From NCBI GenBank assembly GCA_022592435.1, contig JABYQS010000011.1, forward strand, positions 62,001 to 126,000: 64,000 nucleotides of DNA, read 5' to 3'. Positions 45,243 through 57,075 of this stretch are shown here, piece after piece. The translations under genes and the position numbers were made by a program. The DNA is from Cerioporus squamosus (taxonomy: Eukaryota; Basidiomycota; Agaricomycetes; Polyporales; Polyporaceae). The notes beneath the pieces were generated by a model. That model saw only the letters and a program-made list of their open reading frames with translations. It was not told the origin of the DNA and did not search any database. Positions within the stretch are counted from its first letter, which is position 1, and every line of letters starts with the position of its first letter.

Positions 45243-46301
45243 ATGGGACAGAGTGCAGCGGCATCCGGCCTCCCGTGGCTGCACCGAGATGTGCTTGACC
45301 ATATCTTCGAACACGGACCTCTGGACCACACCCTACCCAGTGCGGCTCTTGTCTGCAGGGAATGGACAGCGCCTGCTCAAGCTGCGCTCTATCGCGAAAT
45401 CTTCTTCTTTCCTTTGGACAATCGGCGACGGGATGTCCTCTTGGCTCGTACCATGCGGACCTGCCCTCATCTTCGCCTCCATATCCGTCGGCTCTCGCTC
45501 ATAACCCTATGGACTCACTCCCCGTGTCAGGAGCTATGCGACTGGATAGCGGACATCCCTGCTCATAGCCTTCGCGAGTTTCATTGGACATGGATTCGTG
45601 GACATATACTCCCCTCCATCCTCAACTCACCGGCGATTCGCGCCACCGTGCGGATTCAGCTATGCGGTCGTATCTATGCCGCAGACAAGCTGCAACCCAT
45701 TCTGCAGCTTCCTTGTCTCGAGGACCTGTCATTGGAGCTTACAGGTCACGAAGTGGGTGACATTCAACCGCTAGCCGTCACTCGCCTCAAGCACCTCCAT
45801 GTGTACTTGTCAGTCGAGTACGGACCTGTCGTTAGCAAGCTGCTATCTGTCGTCGGATCTCAGCTGGAGTCGCTGCAAGTCTCGCGCAAATACTGCTTCG
45901 AATCCGGCAAGGATGAGGAGCTTGTCTCTGCCATTGAGACTCACTGCCACCATCTGGAACACCTTTCCATAACCGCCCCATTCAAGACGGACCTTTCACT
46001 TCCGATTGTCGATCGCCTTGCCCATCGAATGCATTCTCTGGAGCGTCTCTGCTGCTCCGAGGGCACCTACACCTCCAATCTTTTCCACGCTTTTCTCCCG
46101 AACCTTATCACCCTTGGGTTTTTCGTCCACGGTCCATCCCTGTCTTTCGAGTCCGCCTTGCTCGAGTTCCTCATCCTCGTGCGATTGGGGCAGCGTCGCC
46201 TTGCCACACTGGTGATCACTACGAAGGATACCGGCTGCTTCAAGTCCATTGCAGACGCGTGCTACGCTGGTGGGGTCACTTTGCACTACTGCACTGGTTA
46301 A
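45243..46301 (+). CDS. F-box-like protein, copy 1 of a tandem pair
   Basis: A single exon of 352 aa. The N-terminus is F-box-like: LHRDVLDHIFEHGPLDHTLP, then SAALVCREWTAPAQAALYRE. The rest resembles the leucine-rich helical region of basidiomycete F-box proteins (LPCLEDLSLELTGHEVGDIQ, HLEHLSITAPF, SLERLCCSEGTYTSNLFHAF) but without a regular repeat. Such proteins recruit substrates to SCF ubiquitin ligases through Skp1; the target is unknown. A second copy with the same length and the landmark DNRRRD, TLWTH, LREFHW and LTGHE lies 500 bp downstream. The family is greatly expanded in Agaricomycetes. Start chosen at the first ATG giving the F-box; no competing one is better. Confidence 0.85.
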   Translation: MGQSAAASGLPWLHRDVLDHIFEHGPLDHTLPSAALVCREWTAPAQAALYREIFFFPLDNRRRDVLLARTMRTCPHLRLHIRRLSLITLWTHSPCQELCDWIADIPAHSLREFHWTWIRGHILPSILNSPAIRATVRIQLCGRIYAADKLQPILQLPCLEDLSLELTGHEVGDIQPLAVTRLKHLHVYLSVEYGPVVSKLLSVVGSQLESLQVSRKYCFESGKDEELVSAIETHCHHLEHLSITAPFKTDLSLPIVDRLAHRMHSLERLCCSEGTYTSNLFHAFLPNLITLGFFVHGPSLSFESALLEFLILVRLGQRRLATLVITTKDTGCFKSIADACYAGGVTLHYCTG

Positions 46302-46796
46302 ATATGGATTGCAGGTGTGCGTTTTCAATACATCTTCATTGTCCCCTTCGTCTCATTTCATCTCAGATCAAGAACCTTTCTCTCTATGCCTTCCTACCAC
46401 AAGTTGTAACTCCAGTCTTCTCATGCGCAGTATAACAAATCTCTCGCGATGTGATTTCTGCTGCTGGCGCGTTACCTGTGGAGATCATGGGCGCTTGGTC
46501 CCAGCAGTGCTCACAACCGTGACATCCCGGAAGACGCGAGAGATTGCTAACGGCGACGTTCACTCTATGCTTCTACTCACCACTAATGTGCCCGGCGTCG
46601 TTTGGACCCGACAAACTCTACATGACGATTCGAACCATCATGATGTGGAGAGCGCATTGACTGTTATGAATACTCCGTAGCGAAAGTGCTTCCCATCCCC
46701 CCACCGCATCCTCTCATTCAACTACCTTACCGTGGTTCGTACGCTGTTAGCTCCAGAGCCATTGCAAAATGCGACTAACCTCTATTCAAGACAGTG

Positions 46797-47854
46797 ATGA
46801 CGACGGTCTATCAAGCACCTCCCTGTATGCACGAGGATGTCCTTTACCACGTGTTCAACAAGCAAGGGGTACAAGAAGAAACCCTACTCAACGCTGCGCT
46901 CGTATGTCATGCGTGGACGCAGCCAGCACAGTCCTCCCTATACCGGGAGATAGTGTTCTCCCCGATGGATAATCGACGGCGCGACCTACTGCTTGCGCGT
47001 TCGATGCGAACATACCCCCATCTTCGCCGCCATGTCCGCTGCCTCAAGCTAATAACGCTATGGACACACGCACCCGCACCCGACCTCTGTGACTGGATCC
47101 GGCTTCTACCCGCGCACTGCTTGCGGGAATTTCACTGGATCTGGATGCGAGGGCACCTCTTCCCGGCGCTGCTCGAGTACCCCGCCGTGCAGACCGTCAC
47201 CTGTCTAACGCTCAAGGACGGCTCTACAGGTCAAGCACACTGCAGCCGATCATCGAGTTGCCACACGTTCGGAGTCTATCCCTCGAACTCACAGGGCATG
47301 AGAGCGGTGAACTCTATGGACACGGGACGTCGAAGGTCGAGCATCTCCACATCCACCTTTCCATTGGATACGGCCCCATCTTCGACCAGATTCTTGCTGC
47401 CGTCGGGCCGCAGGTGCTGTCATTCCGCTTGGACTGCAAAATGGGGTTAGACCCCGACAAAGACTCGCAGCTCCTCTCTGCGATCGAGACGTACCTCCCC
47501 AACTTAACCTGTCTCGACATCCGCGCACACTTGATGCTGAACGAGCCAATCCCGTTCCTAGACAGACTCGTTCGTCACTACCCTACCCTGGAATGCCTGA
47601 GGTGCGCGGAAGACACTTACAGTGCGCGCATGTTCAGCGCGCTGCCACCCTGCTTGAGGACTCTCGAGTTCTCTGTGGGATGCGAAGCATTCCTTCACGA
47701 AACGGATCTGGTCGACTTCATCTCGCAGCGCGGCGAGCTCCGCTCCCTTGCCTTTTTCACTGAAGGAGTACCGTGCAAGTCCACAGCTATTATGGAGGCA
47801 TGCAAGGTCAACGGCGTCGACCTGCTTGTAGATTCGGAGGCTGTCACTGTATAG
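46797..47854 (+). CDS. F-box-like protein, copy 2 of a tandem pair; one apparent base missing
   Basis: Copy 2 starts MTTVYQAPPCMHEDVLYHVF and follows copy 1 closely: LNAALVCHAWTQPAQSSLYR, DNRRRDLLLARSMRTYPHLR, LITLWTHAP, LREFHWIWMRGHLFP. The frame is lost at LTLKDG (about 47219-47222) and resumes one frame over with LYRSSTLQPIIELPHVRSLS and LELTGHESGE. Adding one base there makes the copy 352 aa, exactly the length of copy 1, and aligns LYRSSTLQ with IYAADKLQ of copy 1. Either a consensus error or a recent pseudogene; equal length and lack of other damage favour the former. The ATG at 46797 is preferred. Confidence 0.8.
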
Positions 47855-48317
47855 TAGACACATCCGGTTTGGAGATACTATCCTTTGAAAACAACACGGT
47901 TTTCGAACTTGCCACCTGCTTCTCGTCTACTACTATATACCCTCGTATACACTGCAGTGAACGATGTCTAGCTTCTGCCCGGTAACCTTCCAGTCGTATG
48001 TATCAGCAGCGACGTCTGTTATCTCACGAAGATCAACTTGTGCAGTTCGACAGGCCACCGAGCGTGCTTCCTCCTCATCTACTACGTCTGTTTCCATAGC
48101 ATGATTGTCAATGGAAACAAGGTTCTTGACGTTCCAAGCTAGCAGGCCAAGGTCGGCGCGGTACTGATGGGAGAAGAATACAGAGTACTAAGAGGATGTG
48201 ATACTACATCAAACTACATACGCGTCCATGACCTCGCAAATGCTGGTCCTACAAATTACGGTAGCTGCTAAGTCCACGTCCATCTGAACGAATCGATGAC
48301 TACTATCAAACAACTGT
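47855..48317. other. Intergenic region between converging genes
   Basis: About 460 bp between the F-box copy 2 and acyltransferase stops. No gene or repeat recognised. Confidence 0.5.
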
Positions 48318-50285
48318 CTATCCCAAGAACTCGTCAACGCAGTCCAGAGCTTCCTTCCAGAAACGGTCCACAACGTCCCCAGCGAACCCATTGCTGTCGT
48401 ACCCCAAGCTGATCCAAAGCTTGCCCGCGAACGTGTACCCGAAGAGGAGCATTGCGCCGTTGCGCTGCCGGGATCCGGTCGTCAACGTATGCAGCTTCAC
48501 AGCGGGGAACGTAGCGTGCTTGTAGATCCCGTCTAGGTTCCCCAGCAGCGACAGTCCAATGAGCGCAGCGGACGGCGCCTTCGCCCTCGGAGGCAACACA
48601 GGCTCCTTCGCGACACCGTCTGCGACCGGTGCAGGTGCAGGCGCAGGCGGAACATACGTCCCATTCTCGCGCTCGTCGTCTTCCTTTGCCCAGGCGCGCG
48701 CCCGCTCCCCGCGCTCCTTCGCCATCTCCTGCGTGCGCGAGGCGACGAGAGGGTTCTTGGCGGCACGCGTGCTCTGCTCCTTTGCCTGGCGCGCACGAAG
48801 CCAGAACGTCGGCTCCTGAGAGGCAACACCGGACGGGAGGAAGCTCGGAAGAATGACGTTGAAGTACCCGATAGCCAGATACCAGTATGAGTTCCACAAG
48901 GTGGAAGAAGGGAGCTTCGTGAAGTAGGGGCGAAGGTTGAGAGCCGAATACATGAGTGTGGGCATCTCGCGGTTCCCGGCACCGAGATGCGCCCAGGCAA
49001 CATTGCATACAGCGAAGAGCGCCGCCGAGATGGAGACCCCATGCGTCTTGCACTTCTTGAGGATGGCCTTAGTGCGATCCTCGGGGAAGGACACGGTGGG
49101 CACGATCGTGAGCCGCTCAGGATGCTTTCGCCGGGGGAAGGTCTGGCCACCAACGAGCTTCTGCTGAGATAGCTCGAAGTCCACCTTGGCTGCAACGCGG
49201 CGGAACCGGAAGGGAGACATCGGCATGTTATCTTCCAGGGCGGAAGGGAGGACGGGCTGATTCGTCATAGTAAGTTCACGCTCAGCGTAGACATGTTGTG
49301 CATGTGCATGAACTTACCTCCTCTGGCACATTACCCCAGCGGACACGCCATTCCTCGTGTAGCATCTCTCGGAGCTCGTCGTCGGACTTCTCGCCACCGA
49401 GCAATCCGAAGAAGTCGTTTGCGAACTGGTGCAGCGCCATGCCGTCGCCCAGGAAGTGCATTGCGCAGATGAGAAGCTCATACTGGTGTTGGCGGTCTGT
49501 CTCCGCACCGGGTTCCTCAGCCTCCGGAGCCGTATCCAGCTCAAGCGGTACGCTGGTCGGCGATGGCGTGTGTGGAGGCGTGGGCATTAGCTCGGGGGAG
49601 CTAAGGGGTTCCGAGAGAATCAGGTAGGATAGACGAGTGTTCGAGAGCGTCCGCGCTCCATTGAGATAGGTGTCAATGAGTTCTGTCCAGGGAGTCAGGC
49701 ACGGTCAGATGCGGTTTCCGTGTTCCGAACGCTCAAAGACCGACCATCCTTGTTTTGCATGCGATATTCTAGGTTGGCGTCCGCGTCAAGGTAGGCGTCC
49801 GCCACAGAAGACGGTGCATTATAACTAGTCTTCGGATTCAGCATAGCATTGCCGACGAGGGAAGAAACGCGGCTTACACAAACCGGACGTCGTCATAGTC
49901 GTGCAGTTCAGCCCGCCCACATAGAAGGGGGTGGCGTAGCCGAAGGATGGCCCACACCGTGCACACTCGGGAGCGCTTTGTGATACGCTCATGCGCTTTG
50001 AATCCGAGGTGCAAGTACCTGCCAATCGCAAGTGAGTCCACTGATTGACATGCGGCGGGATCGTGCGACTCACATGTCGTTAACGCCTGTCTGTCGTGAC
50101 GGTAAGAAATAGGAAAGCTCGGTGTCGCCCATCTTCCTCTCGTAACGCAGTTTCGAGGAGGTCCGGGCAGCGGTGAGGTCATCGTCGGTCGACTGTGTGC
50201 GGTCGAAGGAGAACTGCTTCTCAGAGTCGCTGCCAGAGGCGGACAAAGGAGGGGTGAGGATGGCGGAGTCCATCTTGCAGGCCAT
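48318..50285 (-). CDS. HXXXD-type CoA-dependent acyltransferase
   Basis: Exons 50285-50074, 50018-49878, 49824-49745, 49682-49318 and 49256-48318 join in frame to 578 aa. After a Ser/Asp-rich start, RKMGDTELSYFLPSRQTGVN begins the fold. ICAMHFLGDGMALHQFANDF carries a form of the catalytic motif, HFLGDGMALH (HxxxDG, general-base His). Later parts read LTIVPTVSFPEDRTKAILKK, CKTHGVSISAALFAVCNVAW, SALNLRPYF, and near the end NGAMLLFGYTFAGKLWISLG and YDSNGF, matching the second half of fungal alcohol/trichothecene acetyltransferase-like proteins. A Lys/Glu-rich insert (about residues 415-465) looks disordered. The acceptor is unknown; no biosynthetic cluster partners are near. An in-frame ATG at 50312 could extend the N-terminus by nine residues. 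Confidence 0.85.
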
Positions 50286-53009
50286 GTCGACGACGTCGAA
50301 AGTTTCGTGCATAGCAGACGCGTTTATAGTAGGGCCGGAGCGCGATGACGTCCGGGTGGGCCGAGGGCGCGTAGCTATTAGGGTATCCGTGGTATAAAGG
50401 GTGCCCAGGGAGGACAGCGTGGACGAAGGGCGGGGCGAGCAGAGGCGGAGAGACGCGAGAGCGGCTGCCTTTACGCCGCTCTAAGGGCAATAAAAGGCTG
50501 TCTTGGTTAGCGCGGCGAACGACAGGTAGGGATGGCCGATGGACTGGCGGCGGCATGCATGCTACGATGGTGCGGGCCTGGCGCACGATGTGACGGAATG
50601 CATTCTGGGGAGTGGCGAGTGGCCCTAGTGCTGGCTCGGCAGCTCAGAGATGCCTCATAATTCTCGGGAACGGACAAAGTTAGAATCGCCCTTTTCGAGC
50701 AGTCGAGGCTGTCCTCGAGCCGGGAGAGTCACGCCAGTCCCCAATTCGGAGGTACGTCCGCGGGTGCCCTACGTGCGCGGGGACCACGGCCGGGGCATGG
50801 CTATTTCGTTCAGCGAGCGTTTCAAGCCGACGCGTTGCCGCATCGCCGGTGGGAACGCACCACGAACACGAGAACTCCCACATCGATTATCATGCCGTGT
50901 CTCCGTCTCGAATGTGCCCTTTACGTCGAAATCTCAGAAGAGAAGAGGAGCGGTGGAGAGGTGGCAGAATGATGGCCACGCAGTGATGGGCGACAGTGGG
51001 CGGCTCGGACCGACGGCGGCTCACTGTCAGTCAGTGTCGCGGTCGCGAGGTTGTTCCTTCGTAGGCGTGCCAAAGTAACGACTTCCCGCTTGACAAATGC
51101 ACTCGGGGCAACCAATCTTGATCGCAATGCAGATTGCGAACTTGCTCCTCGCCGGAGCAATGAACGATCGGTGGTGCGTTAAATGGACCCGTACTAGAAA
51201 TGCAGTGTTCCGGAGGGCGGCCACTTTCCGTGCATTCCGAACGTGTTCCAATTCTGTCCTGAGGCTGTTGGACGCAACTTCGGGGTATAGTCAAGCTTAC
51301 TGCGGCACACTTCGGGACGTGGAGCCAGAGAACAACACAGAGCACAGAAGCTGCTGCGCTGACCACTGGTTCGAAAGCCATAGGAGGATAGGCTCCAGTG
51401 CCAGAAATACCGACGCGCCCCGCGCAGCCCTGTCACCGGGCGCATCCATATGCAGCACCAATGTGGACTGTATGGACGAGCACTGTGACAGCTCGTCTGA
51501 CCTAAGTGCATTCCGCCAGCGTGAGATCGAGCACGGAGAGACCATGCCGGCGACCTTTCGAGGTCAGGTACGCCGGAGACGTCCTCCTTCTAACCGCTCT
51601 CTATGTAAACTCGATCGCAAAGACGACCACGCGATTGGTCCTGAGGTAATGCGGGCCTCTTTCTCCTCCGAGTTCGCATGGAGCGTAAAGATACAGCAGT
51701 CGAGGACGCGACACGCACCTACATCGGGCGAATAAGCAGCAAGCAATCGGGCCCTTGCACGACGGGGACTTCCTCCGAACATGTGTGTGTCAATGCTCTT
51801 GGGAGCGGAGAGGCCTCGCCGCCTGGAAGCAATTCGGCCACGAGAGAGACGCGTGTCCGCCGACCAATAGACCGAGTAATCGGCGTCCCATGGTGTAGGC
51901 CATCGGTCGACGCCAATGGCCTCCGACTCCGAACCGCAACGTGTACGACGCGAGAGCCCAGAACGGACGATCAGAAGTAAAACCTCCTTCTCTGAACGCG
52001 TGTTGGGAGAGGTCACATAGCCTTACCAGTACTCCGCAAGGTGCGAGCACAAGGTCCGGACGTCTGTAGCGCGATCGATCTCATTCATGTCATTCTGGCC
52101 TGTTCCACCGACGTCGACTTCGCACTAGCGGCTTGATGAGGGTGACCACTGACCGATGCCGGGTGCGGTTGAAGGTGGAAGTTGTTCGCCCGAGCATGAT
52201 GTACGAGGGATTTGGTGCGCCTGTGTCTATCAGGAGACCAGGATAGGTGTACGATGATCATGCGGTATAGGTTGCCGACACTGAGGACTCAGGAGCAGCC
52301 TCAGATGCCAAACGCCTGGAGAAGACGTCAGCGGCGAAGCGCAGCAGAGGAGTCGAATGCAGCAGAGTGACGAGAGGGGCTTGGTGGAGGCACATGCAGA
52401 GCGGGGATTGCTCGGCTGGTGAAGATGTCGGATTGCGGACGTCGAGCTCTGCTCGCACCTGTTCCCATGGCCCTGAGAGTGGTAGTTTCGTAAAGGACAG
52501 CGAAGCACAGCCGCAAGAGGTGAGAGGGAAACGAAGCGGCCCGTCGAGGCGTTAGAAGCGAGTAGACGCCCATCATGGCCCTCCGAGCTTGCATTTGCGT
52601 CCGAGGCCGGGCGGATGTCGTAAGAGGAACGCCAAGACCATTGTGGCAATAGAGCACCCGTCCAGGATCCCCAAACCCCATGGGGGATGGCCCTATCATG
52701 TCGAGGGGGCTTCGCCAATCCAGCACACGGCGCACAACAGTGTTGGGGAACGCAGAGAGGTGCGTACGAAAGATTGCAGAGTTTGAGAAGCGAAATACAT
52801 TTCTATTCTGTACATCGTCTCATGCATGCAGAGTCCAAGTCGCGCCCATCATGATCCTGTGGTAACTGGCTGTAACGTGCGGTCAAGAATGCATACCACA
52901 CGTCATCAGCGCTGAGCCATCTGTCAACCCGTCGAACGAGAATGGAGAGGTAGAGGCCGCCCGTCCGACGGATTCGAACTAGGGAAGGATGCCACCATCG
53001 TCATGGCAT
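50286..53009. other. Gene-poor stretch, no gene recognised
   Basis: About 2.7 kb, the longest such stretch in the window. Frames of up to 212 codons exist (for instance 51097-51735 +), but they are Arg/Ser/Cys-rich, lack family features and overlap equally long frames on the other strand, as expected of GC-rich noncoding DNA. The first 350 bp should be the acyltransferase promoter. I see no terminal repeats or transposon domains. Confidence 0.5.
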
Positions 53010-54468
53010 TTAGGGAGGAGGAGCCTTCTTCTCCTGCATGTCGATGACTTGATCGTGAGTATCCATGTCGTTTAGGAGCGCCGCCTCTACGTCGTCCTTG
53101 GGCGCGCGAGGGGCAGGTGGTGCGGCCTCGACAGACTTGACCCATGTGTAGAACATGGTCCCGGCGGCGATTATGAGGATTGACGCAACGCGGTTTCTGT
53201 GGCCAGGAAGCGATGTGAGCATGTGGTCGTATCATTGAGGATGACAAACAGGCACGAAATCGTATCAGGCGTACGGAGATTGAGGGAGGGCAGAAGTGGA
53301 AGGGCGACCGGTAGAGCAGATCAGGGGTAAACTCACCTCGTGAGTAAGTCGTTGAACAACCAGACGCCAAGGAGTGTCTGGATGGCAGAGCGGGCCGCCT
53401 AGATGTCGCAATAGCAAGGATGCAATTGCGGCGGCAGGTGGGTGAAAGGAGGTGACTGTTAGCGGCGACGTGCATAAGGTGGGATAGATGCAAACTTACA
53501 CTGGAGAACATGTGCGTTACCGGGCTCGTAACCTTGATGCTGAGCAGCCCAGCAACACAAAGGAGGAAACCGAACACGCCGGTGACGAGGCTTCCCCACA
53601 TAAACACCTCGCCGTTCCAATCCGGGTTGCGAACGAGTTCGGCCAGCTTCGCAAGCTCGCCCTGGAAGAGTATGAAAGGCGCCAGCATGATTGCTGAACC
53701 AAGGTTCTGCCAGTACGCGAGCTGAATGGTGGAGTTCTGGGCGAACGGCAGCGAGTACTTGATCAGGACGGCATGGATAGCGATGAAGAGGGACGAGAGC
53801 ACGCCGTAGATGATGGACATCTGGCTGGGTGCTTCTCGCCAGTGGGTTGCGGTAGATTCAGGAGCAACGCCGACGAAGAAGCCGCAGGTGACAAGGAAAG
53901 CAGCGAAGACGACTCGGAGGGAAGGGAGGGAGCGGCCATGGATGGAAGAGACCGTGATCGTGAGCGGGAGAACCAGACCTCTTGCAATCTGAGAACACGG
54001 GTGGTCAGTCGAGCTTCAGAAGTAGAGCTGCACTCCAGGCACCTGGAAGTACGATGCCTCTACACCACGCAGGCAAAGGATGTTGAAGACCAGCCCCATG
54101 ACATTGACAGTAGTCACTGGTAGGAGCTTCTTGGCGGCCCTCAATTCAATGGTCGGAATTTCGACCTTGGGAGTGATGCGTGCGGCGCCATGAAGTAACA
54201 CCACCGCGAGTACGAGTTGAATGAGGAGGAAGAGCAGGGGGAGGTCGGGAGACGAGTTAAGGACGGCCTTGTTCCTACGAGGTAGGATTAGCGCATCGGA
54301 GCGTGCAAGCAAACCGGTGAACCTCACACAAAGACCATCTAGGGACAATCTGCGTCAGCCAGAGCATGCACATGCCGGGCCGGACAGACGTACCACCAGT
54401 GCCGCACCCATGTAGAACGAGACAACGGCGGCTACCTGCCATCGCTGGGGAATGGCCTTGAAATCCAT
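53010..54468 (-). CDS. Nucleotide-sugar transporter, GDP-fucose-transporter-like (SLC35C1 family)
   Basis: About eight exons. From 54468 it reads MDFKAIPQRWQVAAVVSFYM, then GAALVMVFVNKAVLNSSPDL (TM1-2 and the family VNK), LLFLLIQLVLAVVLLHGAAR, KKLLPVTTVNVMGLVFNILC, RGVEASYFQIARGLVLPLT (the conserved substrate-path helix), VVFAAFLVTCGFFVGVAPES, MSIIYGVLSSLFIAIHAVLI, QLAYWQNLGSAIMLAPFI, VTGVFGFLLCVAGLLSIKVT and SPVTHMFSSAARSAIQTLLG, then RVASILIIAAGTMFYTWVKS before a cytosolic tail ending QEKKAPPP. That is about ten helices of a drug/metabolite-transporter fold in the Golgi membrane. A possible upstream exon starts at 54780 (MSLPRKPRPASLSAARAPSS) with a strong GTAAGT donor, but its phase does not fit, so I used the inner ATG. 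Confidence 0.85.
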
Positions 54469-55238
54469 GCTGGGGCAGGTTGCAAGGGGTGGTGAGCAGG
54501 GAACAAATGCCGACAGCGTGGTCGATGCAGACGAGGACGGCGAGGGAGGCCCATTTTAGCGTCTTGCGAAGGGGAGGGTAATAAGGTGGCGTGCGGCGCG
54601 GATTGACGGGTCCCTGTTGGGTCCCTGTGCGGCGGACTCGAACGGCGAGGGCCCTGCCTGGCTAGCGTCGACATACTCGGAAAGAAACTTACGTGAGAAC
54701 TGATCATTTGCCAGAGGGAACGAGGAGGGGGCGCGGGCAGCACTTAGTGAGGCCGGCCGAGGTTTCCGGGGAAGACTCATCGATGCGTCACGAAACTAAC
54801 GCGGTGTCACTGCATAGATTCGTCAATTCAGCCGCTGCTGCGATGGGAGCCTATGCAGACGCGACGGGCTCGGAAAGCCCTTCAGGGCGTAAGGGATGTG
54901 TTGAGGCGTCTCCGAGGCGATTGGGGGCTCGAGGACGCCGCCATCTGCGTGACAGGGCCGGTGTGACGGCTTTAATTCGGGCGTCACAGAATCTGCGTCC
55001 GCGATCTGGCCGAGGGGCCGGGTGGAATGGCAGCTGCAGCTGATGCAGTGACCGAGTCCGAGTCGGTCCTCGACCAAGACGCCTCGAGGATGTCCGCCCA
55101 GATATCCGCATTTTCGCCCACCGAGAGGGATCTAAATATCGCCCGTCGCCATCTTGTCTGCCCTGGCACCCGTCTGGCAGCGACGCCGCCCCATCTGCAT
55201 CCCCACCCCCCCGCCACCCAGTCATCCGGACACCAGCG
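54469..55238. promoter_or_regulatory. Shared region between divergent fucose genes
   Basis: About 770 bp separate the transporter start from the O-fucosyltransferase start. It contains a possible 5' exon of the transporter (54780-54691, ending at GTAAGT) and probably both promoters. No TATA box is obvious. Confidence 0.45.
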
Positions 55239-57075
55239 ATGAAGGAAGCATCAGGTAGCATCCTCACACATGCTCGCTCCGACTCAAGGGTGCCCCTGCT
55301 GCCCTATGCAGACTCCTCCTCGTCCTCTACATCCGCGCGTTCCCTCTCCAAACGCTACATGACCTACATCCCGAAGAGGCGGTCGCTCATCGCTCTCCTC
55401 TCCCTCACTGTCCTTTCTCTTGTCGCTTTCTCCTTCACCTTTCTCGGGCGATCCGCAGATGCTCTCTACCCGGTGCCTGGCTACACCACTACTGTGCCAC
55501 CCTCGCTAGACGCGGATCTCTCCTCTGTACCCGGCGACGCGGTGACAGAACACGACTCCGAAACGGAAACCTCAACACCATATCCGGAGGAGCGAGCTCA
55601 CTCGCCGTATGTACTTGGCCCGCCCACACCCAGTTTCCGCGACAACCTGCGGAACGACACCAAGTATATCACGTCCTGGATTTCGGCCGGATGGAGTGCG
55701 TACCTTGCCAGTCGTCCGCTATCTCTTTCTGACCCCATTACTTGCAGCGAACGATGTCATGACATACGCTAACCTCATCTACCTTGGTTCCCTCACTGAG
55801 CGGGTGCCAATCATCGCCATGTTCACACCATCTCACATCGGCGGAGATGCTGCACCCATTCCTTTCGGTGAGGTCTTCGACGTCCCTCGTTTCATCCAGT
55901 CGTCGGGCATCCCAATCGTCGAATGGGACGAGGTCAAAGATCCCGAGAGTGACGTCGTCGATGATCTTGGCTGCTGGAACCTCTGGGAGGCCGTCCAATA
56001 CAATGAACACCACCCGAGGAATAGCGCTGTGACAGACTGGCTCAAGCTCGGTGAGAAGTCTTCACCCATCCCTCCTCTCTCCCCGCTGACAATGTTGGTT
56101 GGCAGATCTGTCGTACACGAAGGCTCCCAACTGGGTCAAGCAAATACCGGATTACCCACATGACCTGTGCAGCACCTTCTGGTCCTTGACGCGGCTGGGC
56201 TTCCCGCAAGAACGGGCGAAGAGCATCGGAACCCGACGCCATCACCACAGCACAACGTAACCCTGGATCCTGACGACCATCTTTTGTGCTTCGATTACTT
56301 GTACTATGCGTGTGCTCAACAGGCCAGTATTCTTGATTTCATGCCCGAACGCTTACTGAACAGCGTTGCAGTCTTACGAGTATGACTACGACTATGCGCC
56401 ACAGTGGAGGAAAGTCCTGCGGTACTTCAGGTGGACGAAGCGCATCGACATGATGGCCGCCCTGTACGTCAAACAGATCTTCGGTCTGGAGCTTGAGGCC
56501 GAACTCCCACCGGTTAGTCACCGTGATGTTCTCTGAAGTCTGTCGCGGATGAAGTCTGACCAGCGCTCCGTGCTCAGTACATCGCCATCCACGTCCGTCA
56601 CGGCGACTTCAGGAACTGGTGCTGGCAAGCCGAGAACCCCGATGACTGCTTTGCGCCGCTGTCTGTCATCGCGCGGAGAGTGCGGTACGTCCATGCATGA
56701 AGTTGTCTAGGTGAACTGGCAGCTTACGGCTTCTCGGTGATCAGGGAAGTGCAAGAGGAGCTCCGAGCACGGAAGGGCATCGAAGTCCCTATGGACCGCG
56801 TCATCATTACCAGTGACGAGTCCGACCCCGCATGGTGGGACGAAGTGAAGGCTCTGGGATGGAAGACTGTCGACCACCAGGCTGCCCGTACCGCCGAGGT
56901 GCTCGGACGATGGTACCCGGTCATCTTGGACGCTGCGATCCAGTCGAATGCGATCGGATTCATTGGCACTGACAGGTCTACGTACTCCATCCTCTCTCGC
57001 CGCAGGGTAGAGACTTGGCACGACGGCGTGACTCGCACTGTCCTGTGGGGGTACAAGGGCGCGGATGATCACTAG
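55239..57075 (+). CDS. GDP-fucose O-fucosyltransferase-like protein, type II membrane; one apparent base missing
   Basis: Exons 55239-55695, 55748-56050, 56106-56326, 56364-56512, 56578-56684 and 56745-57075. A short basic tail (YMTYIPKRR) precedes a signal anchor (SLIALLSLTVLSLVAFSFTF), so the enzyme faces the Golgi lumen. NDVMTYANLIYLGSLTERVP, ALYVKQIFGLELEAELPP and YIAIHVRHGDFRNWCW (the His-Arg-containing donor site of O-fucosyltransferase-like folds) follow, then VIITSDESDPAWWDEVKALG and FIGTDRSTYSILSRRR. The exon lengths sum to a multiple of three (522 aa) only if one base is added near 56232-56234, which turns RAKSIGTRRHHH into GTPTPSPQHNVTLDPDD. Its divergent neighbour is a GDP-fucose-type transporter, which supports the donor assignment. 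The acceptor is unknown. Confidence 0.85.

Noticed and set aside
51097..51735. 212-codon ORF in the gene-poor stretch
   Set aside because: Arg/Ser/Cys-rich, without recognisable motifs, and overlapped by equally long frames on the other strand.
52960..52990. GTTCGAATCC-like B-box on the minus strand, suggesting a tRNA gene
   Set aside because: The flanking bases do not form a T-stem or acceptor stem and no A-box or anticodon arm is found upstream; it lies in the 3' region of the transporter gene.
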